Source: Paracentrotus lividus
Taxonomy: Eukaryota > Echinodermata > Echinoidea > Camarodonta > Echinidae
Assembly: GCA_940671915.1 (NCBI GenBank)
Contig: CALNVZ010003433.1
Span: forward strand, 49,280,080 to 49,344,079
Length of the DNA stretch: 64,000 nucleotides
Direction of reading: 5' to 3'
Shown: positions 34,859-46,784 of the stretch, piece by piece
How positions within the stretch are numbered: the stretch's first letter is position 1
Layout: the number at the start of each line of letters is the position of its first letter
Position numbers and translations under genes: made by a program
The notes under the pieces: model-generated
The model's database searches: none
Seen by the model: the letters and a program-made list of their open reading frames with translations, nothing else
Told to the model about the DNA's origin: nothing

Positions 34859-35271
34859 GAGGCATAAGTCCTTCGCCATTATTGAAATGTTGCGCCGATT
34901 TACCTTGCATGTAACGAGTGATGAATTAGCTCATGACTATCACGTGACATTTGCTCGGCCTGTTTAAACAAAACTTGTTTAATACAGTGTAAAATGTCTT
35001 CTAAACAGGTCTTGTTTAAGGCTATAACCTCGCTTTTCCGGTTTTAAACAACAATGTAAATATTAAAACAAGAATGTTTAACTTTTAAACCAACATTTTT
35101 TTAAAGCGAAATTTTCAAACCGCGTTTTACAATGGGTGTATAAACTCAACTTGCTTACTTTGATTACTCGACATTATATTATCATTTCCTCTATTCCTTT
35201 TAATCTAACAAGAAAAAGTGTTGTTAAAGTGATTATATTAGATGAATTTAACTATGTTAATTACTTCAAAT

Positions 35272-36520
35272 GTCACACAACGTGACCAGAAAAGAAAAAA
35301 AAGTTTATGCCCTGGTATTATTTTTTTTTTCTCAAAAGCTAGATTTAATTGTACCTTGCATCTCACAAAATATATTCATTGAAAAGTTTAAATTTTAGTA
35401 TTATTATAGCACAATTAGTCACAAGCACGTGACCCACTGGAGGGAGGCGGTCACAAAGGTCTGATTTATTTTCACTTTCGTGGCTGAAATTAATTTATTT
35501 TAGCATTACTTATGTTCCAAATGGTTTCTGAATAATTTTGCGCCCTCCCCCAAAAAAAAAAAAAAAGAAAAGAAAAAGAAAAGAAAAAAGAAAACGAACC
35601 AGGTCGAAAAACAAGGAAATACATTAAGGAAATTCATAAAAACAATGAATTTACATATAAGAATTGATTTCAATAGCCAATATTTTCAGTACACATTGTT
35701 AGTAAATTCTATAAGGAATATATACACATAAAAAATTGCATTTCAGAGCTTTATATTGTCAAAGAGAAAAAAAGTATATTTCCATGAATGCATTAAATAA
35801 AATAATTAATTCATATAAATAATAAAATTATATTTCGGAAATAACTAGTGCAATCTTGTATTTTACATCGCAACCACTACCATCGTGCAATTTTAGGCGC
35901 GCTCGCGCGCATCATGCAGCCGAGATCTTAGGCCGGGGCATCATGGCCCCTCTCCCCCCCCCCCCAGTTCTACAGCTACCAAACCACCACCAGTGACTGA
36001 TTAGGGTAGTTCATAAAATTCTACCACAAATGATATAGTAATTGCTACAAATGTACTTTACTGCATAATATTTTCATTTTTCTGTACAGTTTGCTATATG
36101 TCACACATGTGACCCACTAAAATGTCACACTCGTGACCTGACATCACGATATAAAAAAATAGATTTAATAAAAAAGAAATTTCAGAGATGATTCCTATCC
36201 AGTGGTATTTTTTGCTTAACAGATCCATAATGCATATCTCACAGCAATAAGAACATTTTATCATTTTAAAACTCACAGGAATTTCAAAATGAAATTGAAC
36301 TTTCAAAATCATGCCGTTTTGTGAAGTCACACACGTGACCCACTTCTTTTGACATCCGACCTTGAACATGCATATTGTAAACATCAAGAAATATTTCCAA
36401 ATGATAGCTAACAAAATATGTTATTGTAATATAAACATTAAATCCGTATATCTTAAAAACTGTTAGAGTTATAGCCAATGAAAGTCAAGATTTTTCATAA
36501 TGTTGGTCACACACGTGACC
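35272..36520. repeat. Six copies of a GTCACACACGTGACC motif in diverged repeats
   Basis: Copies lie near 35272, 35419, 36100, 36124, 36326 and 36506. The palindromic core GTCAC...GTGAC, often with CACGTG, is kept while the sequence between has drifted. Some spacers share segments such as GGTATT...TCTCACA. Confidence 0.7.
35540..35970 (+). mobile_element. Dispersed repeat with C-run end, copy B (truncated)
   Basis: It shares GGTCGAAAAACAAGGAAATA and the following AT-rich core with copy A and ends with GGCCCC, a C run, and AGTTC. The left end is replaced by an A-rich run. Confidence 0.55.
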
Positions 36521-36824
36521 AAGAATGGCCCTTATGAATCCTATAGCACTTTAGAACTGCATCGTATTGACCGTACAATAGCCTATTGTGTGGGTTAACT
36601 GCATCGTATTGGCCGTACAATAGCCTATTGTGTGGGTTTGAAATGAGGGAAATAATATTAGGTATGTTTTGATTCATTCCATTCAAATAATCATAAATCA
36701 TTAGGCCCAATAGTGTATTGTAATGATTCATACCAAGGAGGCGGGGCGGGGGCGCAGAAGGCGCGCGCCCAGTACCTCTATGGAAAAAAAAAATCATTGA
36801 CTGTACATTAATGTTGAACCCCTC

Positions 36825-36825
<1 letters not shown>

Positions 36826-36857
<32 letters not shown>
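36826..36857 (+). repeat. Run of 32 C
   Basis: An uninterrupted C run (G run on the other strand). Reading frames across it are artefacts. Confidence 0.95.
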
Positions 36858-37254
36858 ACTCAGGGGGCCAACCATACACGGATGCTCGTTCCGGGTTCTT
36901 AGAGATACCCCCTATCACAGGCATTTGGAGGGGAACCTATGTCAACACTACCCCCTACTTACAGGCTTTTGGAGGGGAGCCCTTCAAAGACCAAAAGCAC
37001 ATCATTACTCACCCATGCAAATAGTAAGTTAACACTATTCAGAGTGTCACATTAACACCGTACCAGCAAGCAGTGTTAAAAAATAATTCCCAGCAAATAT
37101 TATAAACCCGAACTGGTGTTAATCTAACACCAATGCTTTACAGGTTTCCTCTTCCCTTTTAAAATAAGCACATGAATTATTTTGAACAAACTCCAATCGA
37201 AATAAGTTGTGATTCCAGTACTTAAAAGAGTGACAGAGTGTAAAAAGTATTAAT

Positions 37255-37581
37255 GGTGGTATCTCACTTTGTGGAGACGGGGTTGAGGCATCTAAAAGTA
37301 GTCTTTAATCCGTCTCAGAGACGTCTCCGTCAATTTTTTTTTCGTCGCGGAGACGATGTTTGTTTTGTTTTGTTGTTTTTTTCAGTCGCGGAGCGTCTCT
37401 GAAACGGATTTTGGACCACTTCGAGACGTTTGTTTGAGATTCCCGAGACTCGTGAAACGTCGCGGGGACTCAGGAGACGTTTCGGAGACTTCTCCGCGAC
37501 AACTTTCAAATCTGTCTCAAAACCGTCTCAAAGTAGTCCCAAGTCCGTCTCAACCCCGTCTCCGCGAAGTGAGATACCACC
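37255..37581. mobile_element. Palindromic MITE rich in GTCTC/GAGAC
   Basis: 37255-37287 pairs with 37549-37581 (GGTGGTATCTCACTT ends). The interior has many GAGACG/CGTCTC words in both orientations. Confidence 0.75.
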
Positions 37582-37942
37582 ACTAGTGCTTGGGTGTATT
37601 TTGGAAATTAACACCAAAAAAAAGATAATCTTTCAAATTTTGAATTTACTTTGAGGAAGACTAAAAGATCATAATATAAAACACACATCATTTGAAAAAA
37701 AAAAAATTCTAGCCATCACAATGATGTTTAGATCTCGTTTTCGAGAGATATTTTAATATTAAGAATTTTTCTGATTGGATTATCCATATGCTGTCACTTT
37801 TCCATTTGAAGACACAATCATATTCTTTCATTCATCATTTTCGCTATTTTGTCAATTTTAAAACTTTATGTATATACATGTACAGACATCTTATAAAATG
37901 CCATAATGCGTTTACATATTGGTGTTTGAAGCTATAAAGTCG

Positions 37943-37974
<32 letters not shown>

Positions 37975-39069
37975 GGAAATATGATTTTGTATTGAATAGA
38001 AACACAAATAAATGTGAGAATGACCCCGTTCCGAAGTCCATACATAACATTCTGGTTGCAATGTCGTTATACATATGATAATTGACCCCCGAAAGAGGTC
38101 ATGTTCGGAACGAGTGAAATTAATTTCACTCTCGATCACCCCTCCCCCCCCCCTCATCTCTCTCTCTCTTCTCTCTGCTCTATCATATGATCAGAGCTAG
38201 TAACTATCCATCCCATAACTATATGTTATCATAGCGATAAAGTGAACGGAATGGCGTAATGGCCAGAACGGGGTCATTTGACCTTCGTGTTTTGCCATCG
38301 CCATTTCTCCTCCTCTCTCTCCTCTCCTCTCTCTCTGCTCGCTCTCGTCTTCCCTCTCTCTCTTCTCTCTCTCTCTCCTCTCTCTCCTCTTTCCTCCCTC
38401 TCTCTCTCTATCGCTCTCTTGAGTCTCTCCCCCACCTCTCTCTCCTCTCTCTTTTCTCTCTTCATTCTCTCTTTTTCTCATAAACAGGCACCTATAAAGG
38501 TTCCTCTCTCTTTTCTCAACTTGTTGCCATTGGGACGCCAAAATACCTGTGATGCGATGTTTCTCATATTTTGTTACAAGGGGCTTCCATCTTGATATAG
38601 GCCTACATGACTTGTATCTTACTGTAATCCTCCCTATGACTCCCCCCCCTATTTTCTACCACAATCCCTTTTGCATCGCTTTTGCTATTTATTTGTTCAC
38701 TTAGCCCCTCCCCCCCGCTCTTTTTGCAGCCCTTCCTTTTGTAGACACATAATGATGCCATCAGGAATACATTTCAAACGTACGTAGTAATCAATTAATA
38801 ACTTACATTTATTTTCTTTCGGTCATGGTAATCTCACAGTTCACAAGACAACATTATCACTATTCAGTAGGGGAATATGAGCAACTGGAATAAAGTGGAT
38901 GTTTCAGGAAATTCAGAATGTGTTTTCCCCCTTTTATTTCATATGTACAAGCAAGTATTAAAAGGTTTACGGGGAATGGGATATTAAAGAATGGCTGACC
39001 AATTCTTTTTGTTTTGTTTTGTTTTTTTGTTCTGAGGTTTGGGCAAAATTAATTATTGTGACCTCAGTT
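37582..39069. other. Gene-free stretch downstream of the calmodulin-like gene
   Basis: Contains a T run at 37943-37971, a C run at about 38143 and a TC-rich block from 38150 to 38515. No gene supported. Confidence 0.5.
38150..38515 (+). repeat. TC-rich low-complexity block
   Basis: Mostly CTCTCT and CTCC, broken at 38185-38290 by unique sequence. The opposing Arg/Glu and Leu/Ser frames are artefacts. Confidence 0.85.
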
Positions 39070-39075
39070 TTTATT
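39070..39075 (-). promoter_or_regulatory. Candidate poly(A) signal, calmodulin-like gene
   Basis: AATAAA on the minus strand, 245 bases after the stop. Position only; cleavage was not verified. Confidence 0.35.
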
Positions 39076-39319
39076 GATGAAGATAAAACGAACACAAGAA
39101 GAGTGACGCTGGTCAGTGTTGGTGTCGATCTTGTGTTTGTCATTAAAATAATAAACGCAAAACACGTAACACTTAAATTGAATGAATTTCACGTTTCACG
39201 TTCTGTGTCTATATTTTCTAGGCAATAATTTAGGGATATATCAAAATACAAAAACATGACGTCACAATGTAGATGATAGTTATTGAAGCACAGTAACTCT
39301 TGATGTTATCTTCATGCTC

Positions 39320-39345
39320 TCAACCCATCATCAGCTTCACGAATT
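39320..39345 (-). CDS. Calmodulin-like exon 6 and stop
   Basis: The acceptor TTTTACAG precedes EFVKLMMG and TGA at 39322-39320. It restores the YEEFV motif across the splice. Confidence 0.9.
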
Positions 39346-42300
39346 CTGTAAAACGAAAAAATAAATGTGGAATTAAAATCATATCAAAAAGAAAAGCCAC
39401 TGCTGCCAGTTTTGTGGCCGAAATTCAGCTCATTTAGACCATTTGAAAATTATGTAGGCCTATACATTATAGGAATGGATTATCTGCTAAAAGATGGGGA
39501 TGTGGGCATTAACTTGAACAACATCGATACCTTCGAATCTGAACTAAAAACTTATCTTTTCCGGCAGTTTTGTAAACAATGTGCATATTTGGGGAGCCAG
39601 GCGCCTTTGTAATGTTTTAGCAGATATATGGCGCTCTACAAATTATGTTCATCATCATCATTAATTTTGTTGACTAATAAAGTAATATTCATAGTGTGCT
39701 ATGTTTATTGATTAACTTCAAGCTGCATTATGATTCATTATTAATCAGCACATTATCTAGTGTTCATTTCGTGATATTTTCTAACAATCATAAACTAATA
39801 CGGTTCTACTGACTAATAAAGCAGAATAGTCATTGTAGAATAGTCATTGTAGTAGTTAGAATAGTTACTAACCTTCATAGTTGACTGTTCCATCTCCATC
39901 TGTATCTGCTTCCTTGATGAGAGCATCGATATCCTTATCACTCAACTTCTCACCAAAGTCTGCAAATACTTGCTTCACCTCAGCATGGCTAAATCATACA
40001 AAAACAATAAAAAGTATTACAGTATTTTTTGTTATCACAATAATGATAATCAACTAACAGTAGCGGATCTAGGCGGGGCGCAGGGGACGCGCACCCCTAT
40101 TGAAAACCGCTCACTGACCCACGGTACACTGTAAAAAAAAAAAAAATAAAATAAAAAAATAATAATAATACAGAAAAAATATAGCAAAGTGATGTCAGCA
40201 GAGTCGCCAAACAAAAATGTAATTTAAAATACAGTTTTGCTGTAAATTTCTCCCTTAAGAATTGATGAAAGAGAAGGAAAAATATCATTAGAGTTTTATA
40301 TCATACGTATTTGGTTAAAACTGAACAAATGGGTTACTCCTGATGTATATTTTGTATTTCTCACGTAATTATTTGCAGGAGAAACTTACAACAAGACTGT
40401 TTTTTGAATTACATTTTTTTATGGCGACTCTGCTGACAGCAGATTTACTGTAAAAATACATATATTTTTTACAGTGTAGACTACATTTTAAAATCGGGAA
40501 ATTTCAGCTTCGCCCCTATCGGGCCTGGTGCCCCCTATTTTCAAATCATGTATCCGCCACTGATTTTCGTGCAATTTAATCCAATTCTGCCACTTTTTTT
40601 TTTGTTCAACTACATATTGTTCACCTTCAAATGTCTTTTGACGAAATAAACTGGGTTGTTCGGACTCGCCTAAAAGTTGTCATAAGGATAGAGCCAATAG
40701 CTTATGAGTAATAATAGTAACAATAATGATGATATTCAAAATATGCTCTTTTTATTAACAATGATTATAATCTGCGTGAAAACTAAACCGTTGCCTCGAA
40801 AATTTTTCTTTTTATTATGATTTTATTTTTATTTTTAAAGACGCTGAAAGAGGGTGTCGGACACGGGCGGTGGAGCAAAGTTAATATGGTTGAGGGGATA
40901 TCTACACAATATAAGTTACTATGAAACCATTACCTCAATGAACCACTGTTATCTTTGTCCATGGCTTTGAAGGCGGCTCTGAGCTCAGCCTCTAAGTTTT
41001 GGAGAGCCTTCACGATCACGGTCAAAAACTCCTGAAAGTTTACGGTGCCATTTCCTTTAAAAAGAAAATATGTGGATTAATAAAATTAGGGGTATCTGGG
41101 GCGAAACAGAACACCTAACTTTGACAGGTCACAACTGAAAACTGAAAATGCTATATAATAGATTTTCTTTCACAATGAATTGTATCTGAGAAGAACTATT
41201 ACCTCTTCATGTTTTTAATATAATAGCATGCATTAAAAGTGTTTTTTTTTTTTACTTTCAGTTTATTTTCCCTATATACTGACTATGAATATGAGTAAAA
41301 TGGACCCATTACAGGAATATAAATTATATAAAAAAAACTGAGAAACTTAAATTGACTGGAAGTAGCGGTAAAGCACTCCTATCATATTTATGGTAACGAA
41401 AACAATAACAATAATTAGTGAGCTTTATATCCATTTATCATAGTACTATCAGTAGTAAATTCGTTAAAAAATATTAGGTATAAGAAATTATCATTAATTA
41501 GTGTCATTATTAATATGCAACCTTTATATTGCCAGAACAAATGTTGAATATTCAACTTTTCTAAATAACAGTGTAAATTTCACAGTTTGAAAATGAAATA
41601 ATTTACCTCCAAATTACCGAGATAAAGCTAATAAGTTCTTACCATCAAGATCGACAAGTTTGATCAATTCCTTGAGTTCAGCTTCAGGTAAGTTCTGACC
41701 GATTGATTTCATGACCTCACCCAGCTCAGTGTGTGTAATAGAGCCATTGCCATCCTTGTCAAATACAGCAAAGGCCTCCTTGAAGTCTGCAAATAATACA
41801 ATACAATTTATACTTAAAGGGATATGAACTGAGCCCAGTAACAAAAAAGAGATACATCAATCTTCCGAATAACTCTTAGAATATAAACACGGTTTAACAT
41901 ATTATAGACTCACAATTGATATCAATCGTACTATTAATCGCAGCGTTTTTACTTTTTATATGGCACAGCTCGTAAAATTTTGGGGAAAAAAGTCTAATAA
42001 ACCTATGTTCTATATTTCAATATTGCCCTTTTAGTCTATACTACACGTTCTTGTGCTTGCCGGGTACTAATTATTGGTAAAAGAAGCTTTCTTAGGTAAT
42101 CACTGAATATTGATGGTCATAGGCTTAAAATATTTGCTCCATTTCAATATTGTTATGTGGATGTATACTTACTGGCTTTCTGTTGTTCTGTGAGCTTGTC
42201 AACCTATAAGAAAAACATGAATAAGGAAAAAAATAATTTAATTCTACATCAGTTCCAAAATGATCCACAATTCGCGAAAAACCAGCGTGCTATATTTGAA

Positions 42301-42714
42301 ATATTATTTCACCTCATTCTGTATAGTGCTTACTTACTTGGCGGGAATAGAACTTTGACCAAGTTTTAAGTGAACTCTACTAAGTCTATGACGTCATTCG
42401 TTACCAATTAATTTTTGTAATCATTAAAGAGCAACACATTCCTTGGGAGGTAGAAGGACGTTAAGACCTTCTGGCTATACTACTGTTGGAAGGGTAATTT
42501 GCCCAACCCTGCACATCCTGAAGTGTGCTATCAGCTTAGACAAAGTCCATGCACGTCTCGACTGTTTGTTGAGTGATAATCAAGATGTTTACTTGGTATA
42601 CTAATCAGTCTCTAATCTTGTTTTCTCATACCATGTTTATCAATTATTTATAATTACTCCCAGAGCTATTGGTATCATGGAACTGGGGGTGACGTCACAG
42701 TATTTTTACCCCGC

Positions 42715-42771
<57 letters not shown>

Positions 42772-43592
42772 AAGTAATTTCAAGATAAAGATATAATTAT
42801 CGCCATTTAACAGAGGCTACGTTTGGCGGGTTGGTGCACGTATATATACCACGTGACTTCATGATTAAGGGTGTGGCAAGATAGTGAATGATTTACATGA
42901 ATGTCCCTTCCATGTTTGTATGTGTGGCTACACCAATTATTGACAAATGTTGTGACACATGTGAGGTTCAGTGAGAAATTAACAACAAAATGCATAAAAG
43001 AATTAAGACTGAATAGGTTTTTGATCATGTTACCATATTCAAACCTACGCTTTATCTTGGGGCCCTGAAATGATGCCCCCCAAAATTTATTTCTGAACAT
43101 GTCAAACTTACTCAAATTTACATACTGCTTTTTAAATCAAGACTATGTATTATGTATTGTTTCCAACCCCATGAGGTAATATCATGAATATGGGCCCCCT
43201 AAGCACATTTCCATAATTTGCATAAAATTACAAAATGACACACAGCCTAATCTTTGTTTATATGAATCAATAACTACTGCTCTAACTTCTATTGTGAAGA
43301 AAAGCAATTATCACCAACCCCCCTGTCTGTAATATTCAAATGCTGACGTCATCACCAAAGGGCCCATATTACCTGCATGTGCAGGTAATATGGGCACATG
43401 TATTTAATGTATTTTTTTATTTCTTTATTTAACTTTAAGATATCATTTGAAATTATAAGCCCCTTCAGTAAATACTTTGACTAGATATTCAATTCAAATT
43501 TTTGCCTGTTTGAATTATAGATATTATATTATTTTCATTATAAAAATCAATATAGGCCTACAAAAATTTATTTATATTAATAATATACTGTA

Positions 43593-43623
<31 letters not shown>

Positions 43624-45162
43624 CTTAGCGAAGAGATTGATGCCTCATCCCAATACCAAGTACCAGAGTCATTCCGCCATTTTGGACTGCCCATATTACC
43701 TGCACTAAATATTGTTGGCATGTCAGGCAAGCATTCAATGCCACATTGCACCCCTTCATTAAAACAAATTGACCTGCACACGCTATTATGATCAAAATGA
43801 AGCTATAAGCTTACTAAATATACAAACAATTGAGGTTAACCCCTCAAACTCTTTTTTCAGCATCACATTTTGTAAAACATCAAATTTTACATCAGGGTGA
43901 AAAAATGCCGTAATTTTTACCTACCTTGTTGGTTTTCAGCAATTTTCTCAGAGAAATTTCGGCATCAGATGCTCTCACGACGATAGATTTTCGTAAGGAG
44001 TTCATATGAACAACATACGGCGCTCACACCGGTCACCGGTCACGACATGATTTGCTTCACCATGCCCATATTACCTGCATGTACCCTATTTGCAGTATAG
44101 AAATAAGCACAGGGGCCTACGAAGGCCATAAATTTTGGTTCAGATGTAGGCCTAATTGCACTTAGTCCTAAACATTCCATGGGCATTAGTCTCGTAAACT
44201 ATCCAAACTGGTAAATAAAAGCAGGAATATACTTCCTACCAAAATGTGAAAAGGGGTAAATATATATCGTTTTGTACAATGTGGAATTACTGAGGTGTAC
44301 AAACTTCTGAGCCTGCACATCTACACAAAATGATATTAGGCATATAATAATTGAAATTGAAATTTAATTTCCGTTCGTTCATTTTCTTGCAGAACAAGGA
44401 ACATCCTATCTCTTTAATATTATCACAAAAGAATTTTCATTTTTATTTATGCTAAATCAACAATATTTATTTGATGGTTCAAGAAAAAGAAACAATGCTG
44501 ATGCATCTACTTTGCCAAATCGGTACAAACAAATGTTATTTTATGTACATCTATCTATCATTTCCCCCTTTTTCACAAATATCCGGCAGCCCCTCCCTTA
44601 TTTCAAAATCTTGAATCCACCACTGAAAATCAAAATATCTTCAGACTTTGACTGTACAGTTAGAGTGCCCACCTTTGTCGTCTCTATGTGAATTAGATCT
44701 GTGATTTTCAACACATTTGATTTTTACCAAGTAGGCATACAGGCCTATGGGTAGACCTAAGTTTATTTCTTTTGAGGATTTGAAATACATTTTCCCCGGT
44801 GTGATACAAAATTACGAATTACATGTATCTAAAATAAATGCAAGAGCTCAAAATTAGTTTGGGTTTTAATAAACTGAAACGGTATTCAGCAAGTTTATGC
44901 TAGTTGTTTCTTTTTAAAGTTAAAATGCCAGTTTCTCTGTATCATTAAGTTTTTACTGCCGGAATTTCAACATTGGTTTCGATTGGATGTCACATTAGGT
45001 TTGAGTGTGTTTTCTGTAAGATATTCAAAAGTTGATATATATATTCGTACTTCTGTATTATAAACAATAGTTACAATATAAATTGTAAACCTTTTTCTCT
45101 TGGAAACAGTTTGATATGAGCAGAGCTGAAAATTGGTATATATTGGAAGTTATACTTACCAT
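39320..45162 (-). CDS. Calmodulin-like protein, four EF hands, 146 residues, complete
   Basis: A calcium-binding sensor by family. Six coding exons total 441 bases: 45162-45160 (ATG only), 42203-42173, 41786-41643, 41054-40934, 39988-39873 and 39345-39320. All four EF loops are canonical, with Asp at position 1 and Glu at position 12: residues 21-32, 57-68, 92-103 and 128-139. The central linker is two residues shorter than in calmodulin and lacks its KDTDSEE motif, and the end is VKLMMG. It is therefore a diverged calmodulin relative and not calmodulin itself. The ATG-only first coding exon is a hallmark of animal calmodulin genes. Target proteins cannot be read from sequence. Introns carry a LINE fragment and nested short inverted-repeat elements. 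Confidence 0.93.
39505..39662 (+). mobile_element. LINE (non-LTR reverse transcriptase) 3' end fragment
   Basis: The plus-strand frame ends in [15 protein letters not shown], typical of the C-terminus of CR1/L2-like reverse transcriptases. It is followed by GGCGCTCTACAAATTATG and ATC repeats, the usual 3' tail. It sits in the last intron of the calmodulin-like gene, opposite to the gene. Confidence 0.55.
39873..39988 (-). CDS. Calmodulin-like exon 5 (EF hand 4)
   Basis: It encodes [20 protein letters not shown] and the fourth loop [11 protein letters not shown]. The donor is GTTAGT. Confidence 0.92.
40058..40562. mobile_element. MITE with CAGTRGCGGAT ends
   Basis: It starts CAGTAGCGGATCTAG and ends in the inverse of CAGTGGCGGATACATG. 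It lies in a calmodulin-like intron and contains another element at 40128-40477. Confidence 0.65.
40128..40477. mobile_element. Nested MITE with CACTGTAAAAA ends
   Basis: ACACTGTAAAAAAA on the left pairs with TTTTTTACAGTGTA on the right. Subterminal GTCAGCAGAGTCGCC (about 40194) is matched, inverted, by GGCGACTCTGCTGAC (about 40423). It lies within the previous element. Confidence 0.65.
40934..41054 (-). CDS. Calmodulin-like exon 4 (EF hands 2-3)
   Basis: It completes loop 2 (NGTVNFQE), spans the shortened linker and carries most of loop 3 (DKDNSGSLS). Confidence 0.92.
41643..41786 (-). CDS. Calmodulin-like exon 3 (EF hand 1)
   Basis: It encodes [16 protein letters not shown] through KLVDLDG, covering EF loop 1 and the start of loop 2. 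Confidence 0.93.
42173..42203 (-). CDS. Calmodulin-like exon 2
   Basis: A 31-base exon encoding [10 protein letters not shown], equivalent to the ADxLTEEQIA start of calmodulin. Acceptor TTCTTATAG, donor GTAAGT. Confidence 0.88.
42721..42768 (+). repeat. Run of 48 A
   Basis: An uninterrupted A run upstream of the second coding exon of the calmodulin-like gene. It could be a retroposon tail, but no body was recognised. Confidence 0.9.
43363..43394. repeat. 32-base palindrome CCCATATTACCTGCA
   Basis: CCCATATTACCTGCA meets its inverse with a two-base centre. Single copies of the arm recur at about 43688 and 44066. Confidence 0.85.
45160..45162 (-). CDS. Calmodulin-like exon 1 (start codon only)
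   Basis: The ATG is followed directly by GTAAGTATAA. The 5' UTR extends upstream on the minus strand (plus coordinates above 45162). No confident TATA box was identified. Confidence 0.8.
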
Positions 45163-45513
45163 GATGATAGAGTATGAGCTGAGAGCTAGGTGAATAGTAC
45201 GTCTGGTCTGGGAGTGAGCCAGGAATCGAATGATATCAAACCAACATACGCGTCTTAAAAACACACCTTATTACTTTAGTTAATGAGTAACTAATTAATC
45301 CTTTTGTAGAAACAGTCATAATTGAGCCCACTCATTTATTATAGCAATGATTAACTGGAATGACGAAATAATGGACTTTGGTGACGTGTATGAAGTAATG
45401 ATGTTGTCATCTCTCAAGATGTTTCTCTTTTGTTCCATCTTAAACATTTGTTGGTTTAGTTCTTGACTACAAAGACGCTTGGTATCAATCATCTATAGTA
45501 ACAGTTTGCTATA

Positions 45514-46546
45514 GGGCAAGTCCAAGCTATTTGTTCCCGAGATGGTGATTTTTCAACTTTTGTGTCAAGTGTGTCAGTAAGGTTTTAAAAGTACATAAAT
45601 GTTGTATCATATATCACCACAAAGTGTATGAAATAAACTTAATGCAAATGAGGTTTAAAAAAAAATAATTAAAAAAATTTAATTCATTTCAGATCATATG
45701 ACGTCACAAGGCTAATTAATTTTTCATTAAAAAAAAAAAAAAGATAAAATGCATTAAAAATGCTATTTTCAACCATCATTTCTAAAGGTTTGTTATAGGA
45801 ATACAACCAAAAAGTACATATTTTCTGTTTCAATATCATCTAGGCTTCCTCTGGTAAAGATATCACAAACCTAGCACATTACTTTCCATATTTTTATTCT
45901 TAAAGTATTCATGTCTCAGTAGTAGCCTCACAAAAGTGAGCTGATGTAAAATAATATAGTTTTATTACTCGCCCTCCCACCTCAAGTAATGAAACAAAAT
46001 ATTTACTTTTTTACAGTAATGTGTTGTATTATGGTTCTTTTATTTCATCAGCGGATTTTTTTTACACAACATGTTGCTACGCTTTGGCTACATCAAATAT
46101 TTAATGGAAAATAATTCCTGGAATAATTGTCCCATGTGTTACGTGTCCCATGTGTTACATGTCATATTTTATAAAAACTTGACCTTGCCAGAAAACGTGA
46201 GGCTGTATTGACTTTAAAATATGTATTTACAAAGTTTATTACATGGTTAAGAGGATGTGACTATGCAAGTTTTTATCTGCTTTTTAAATTCCTAGTATCA
46301 TGTGAACAAATTCAAAATTTAAAAACACCATTTTTTTCTGGTCCCATTTGTTACGAACGAATAAATTATCATAAATTAAATATGAATTGAGTTATTTCAA
46401 TTATTGTTTATGATTTTATTGAAGGTTGTTAGTACCTTCAAAAATATACCTAAGGATTGGGATTTAAATTTAAGATTTATCAAATAAGCCTATTTTTGTC
46501 TCTGAATGTCCCGTTTGTTACATCGCAAAATAGCGTGGACTTGCCC
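45514..46546. mobile_element. Tc1/mariner-like non-autonomous element, GGGCAAGTCCA ends
   Basis: TA flanks both ends. GGGCAAGTCCAAGCTATTT pairs with GGGCAAGTCCACGCTATTT at the right end. Inside are direct copies of GTCCCATGTGTTAC and variants. It starts about 350 bases upstream of the calmodulin-like start codon. Confidence 0.7.
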
Positions 46547-46784
46547 TATATTGGTTACACTTGTGATATAAAGTTGATGAGCCTTTATAACGCCAATGCT
46601 CTTAGTTAAAATTTCAATAACCGCAGTTTCACATTTCCCCCTCAAAATCGGTCAGTAAACCCCCTCCCCTTCTTCGGCGAATCTTTTTCCTAACAAATAT
46701 TTCTTAATATATTGCCCATTTTCAATGACATTGTGGACTGTCAAGTCATATTAAAGACAAAATTAATTTCTTGAATACTTTCTT

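Noticed and set aside
38197..38595. Arg/Glu-rich and Leu/Ser-rich open frames
   Set aside because: They are translations of a TC-rich low-complexity block.
41643..41786. Troponin C or true calmodulin identity
   Set aside because: There is no N-terminal helix extension of troponin C, and the linker and C-terminus differ from calmodulin, so only calmodulin-like is claimed.
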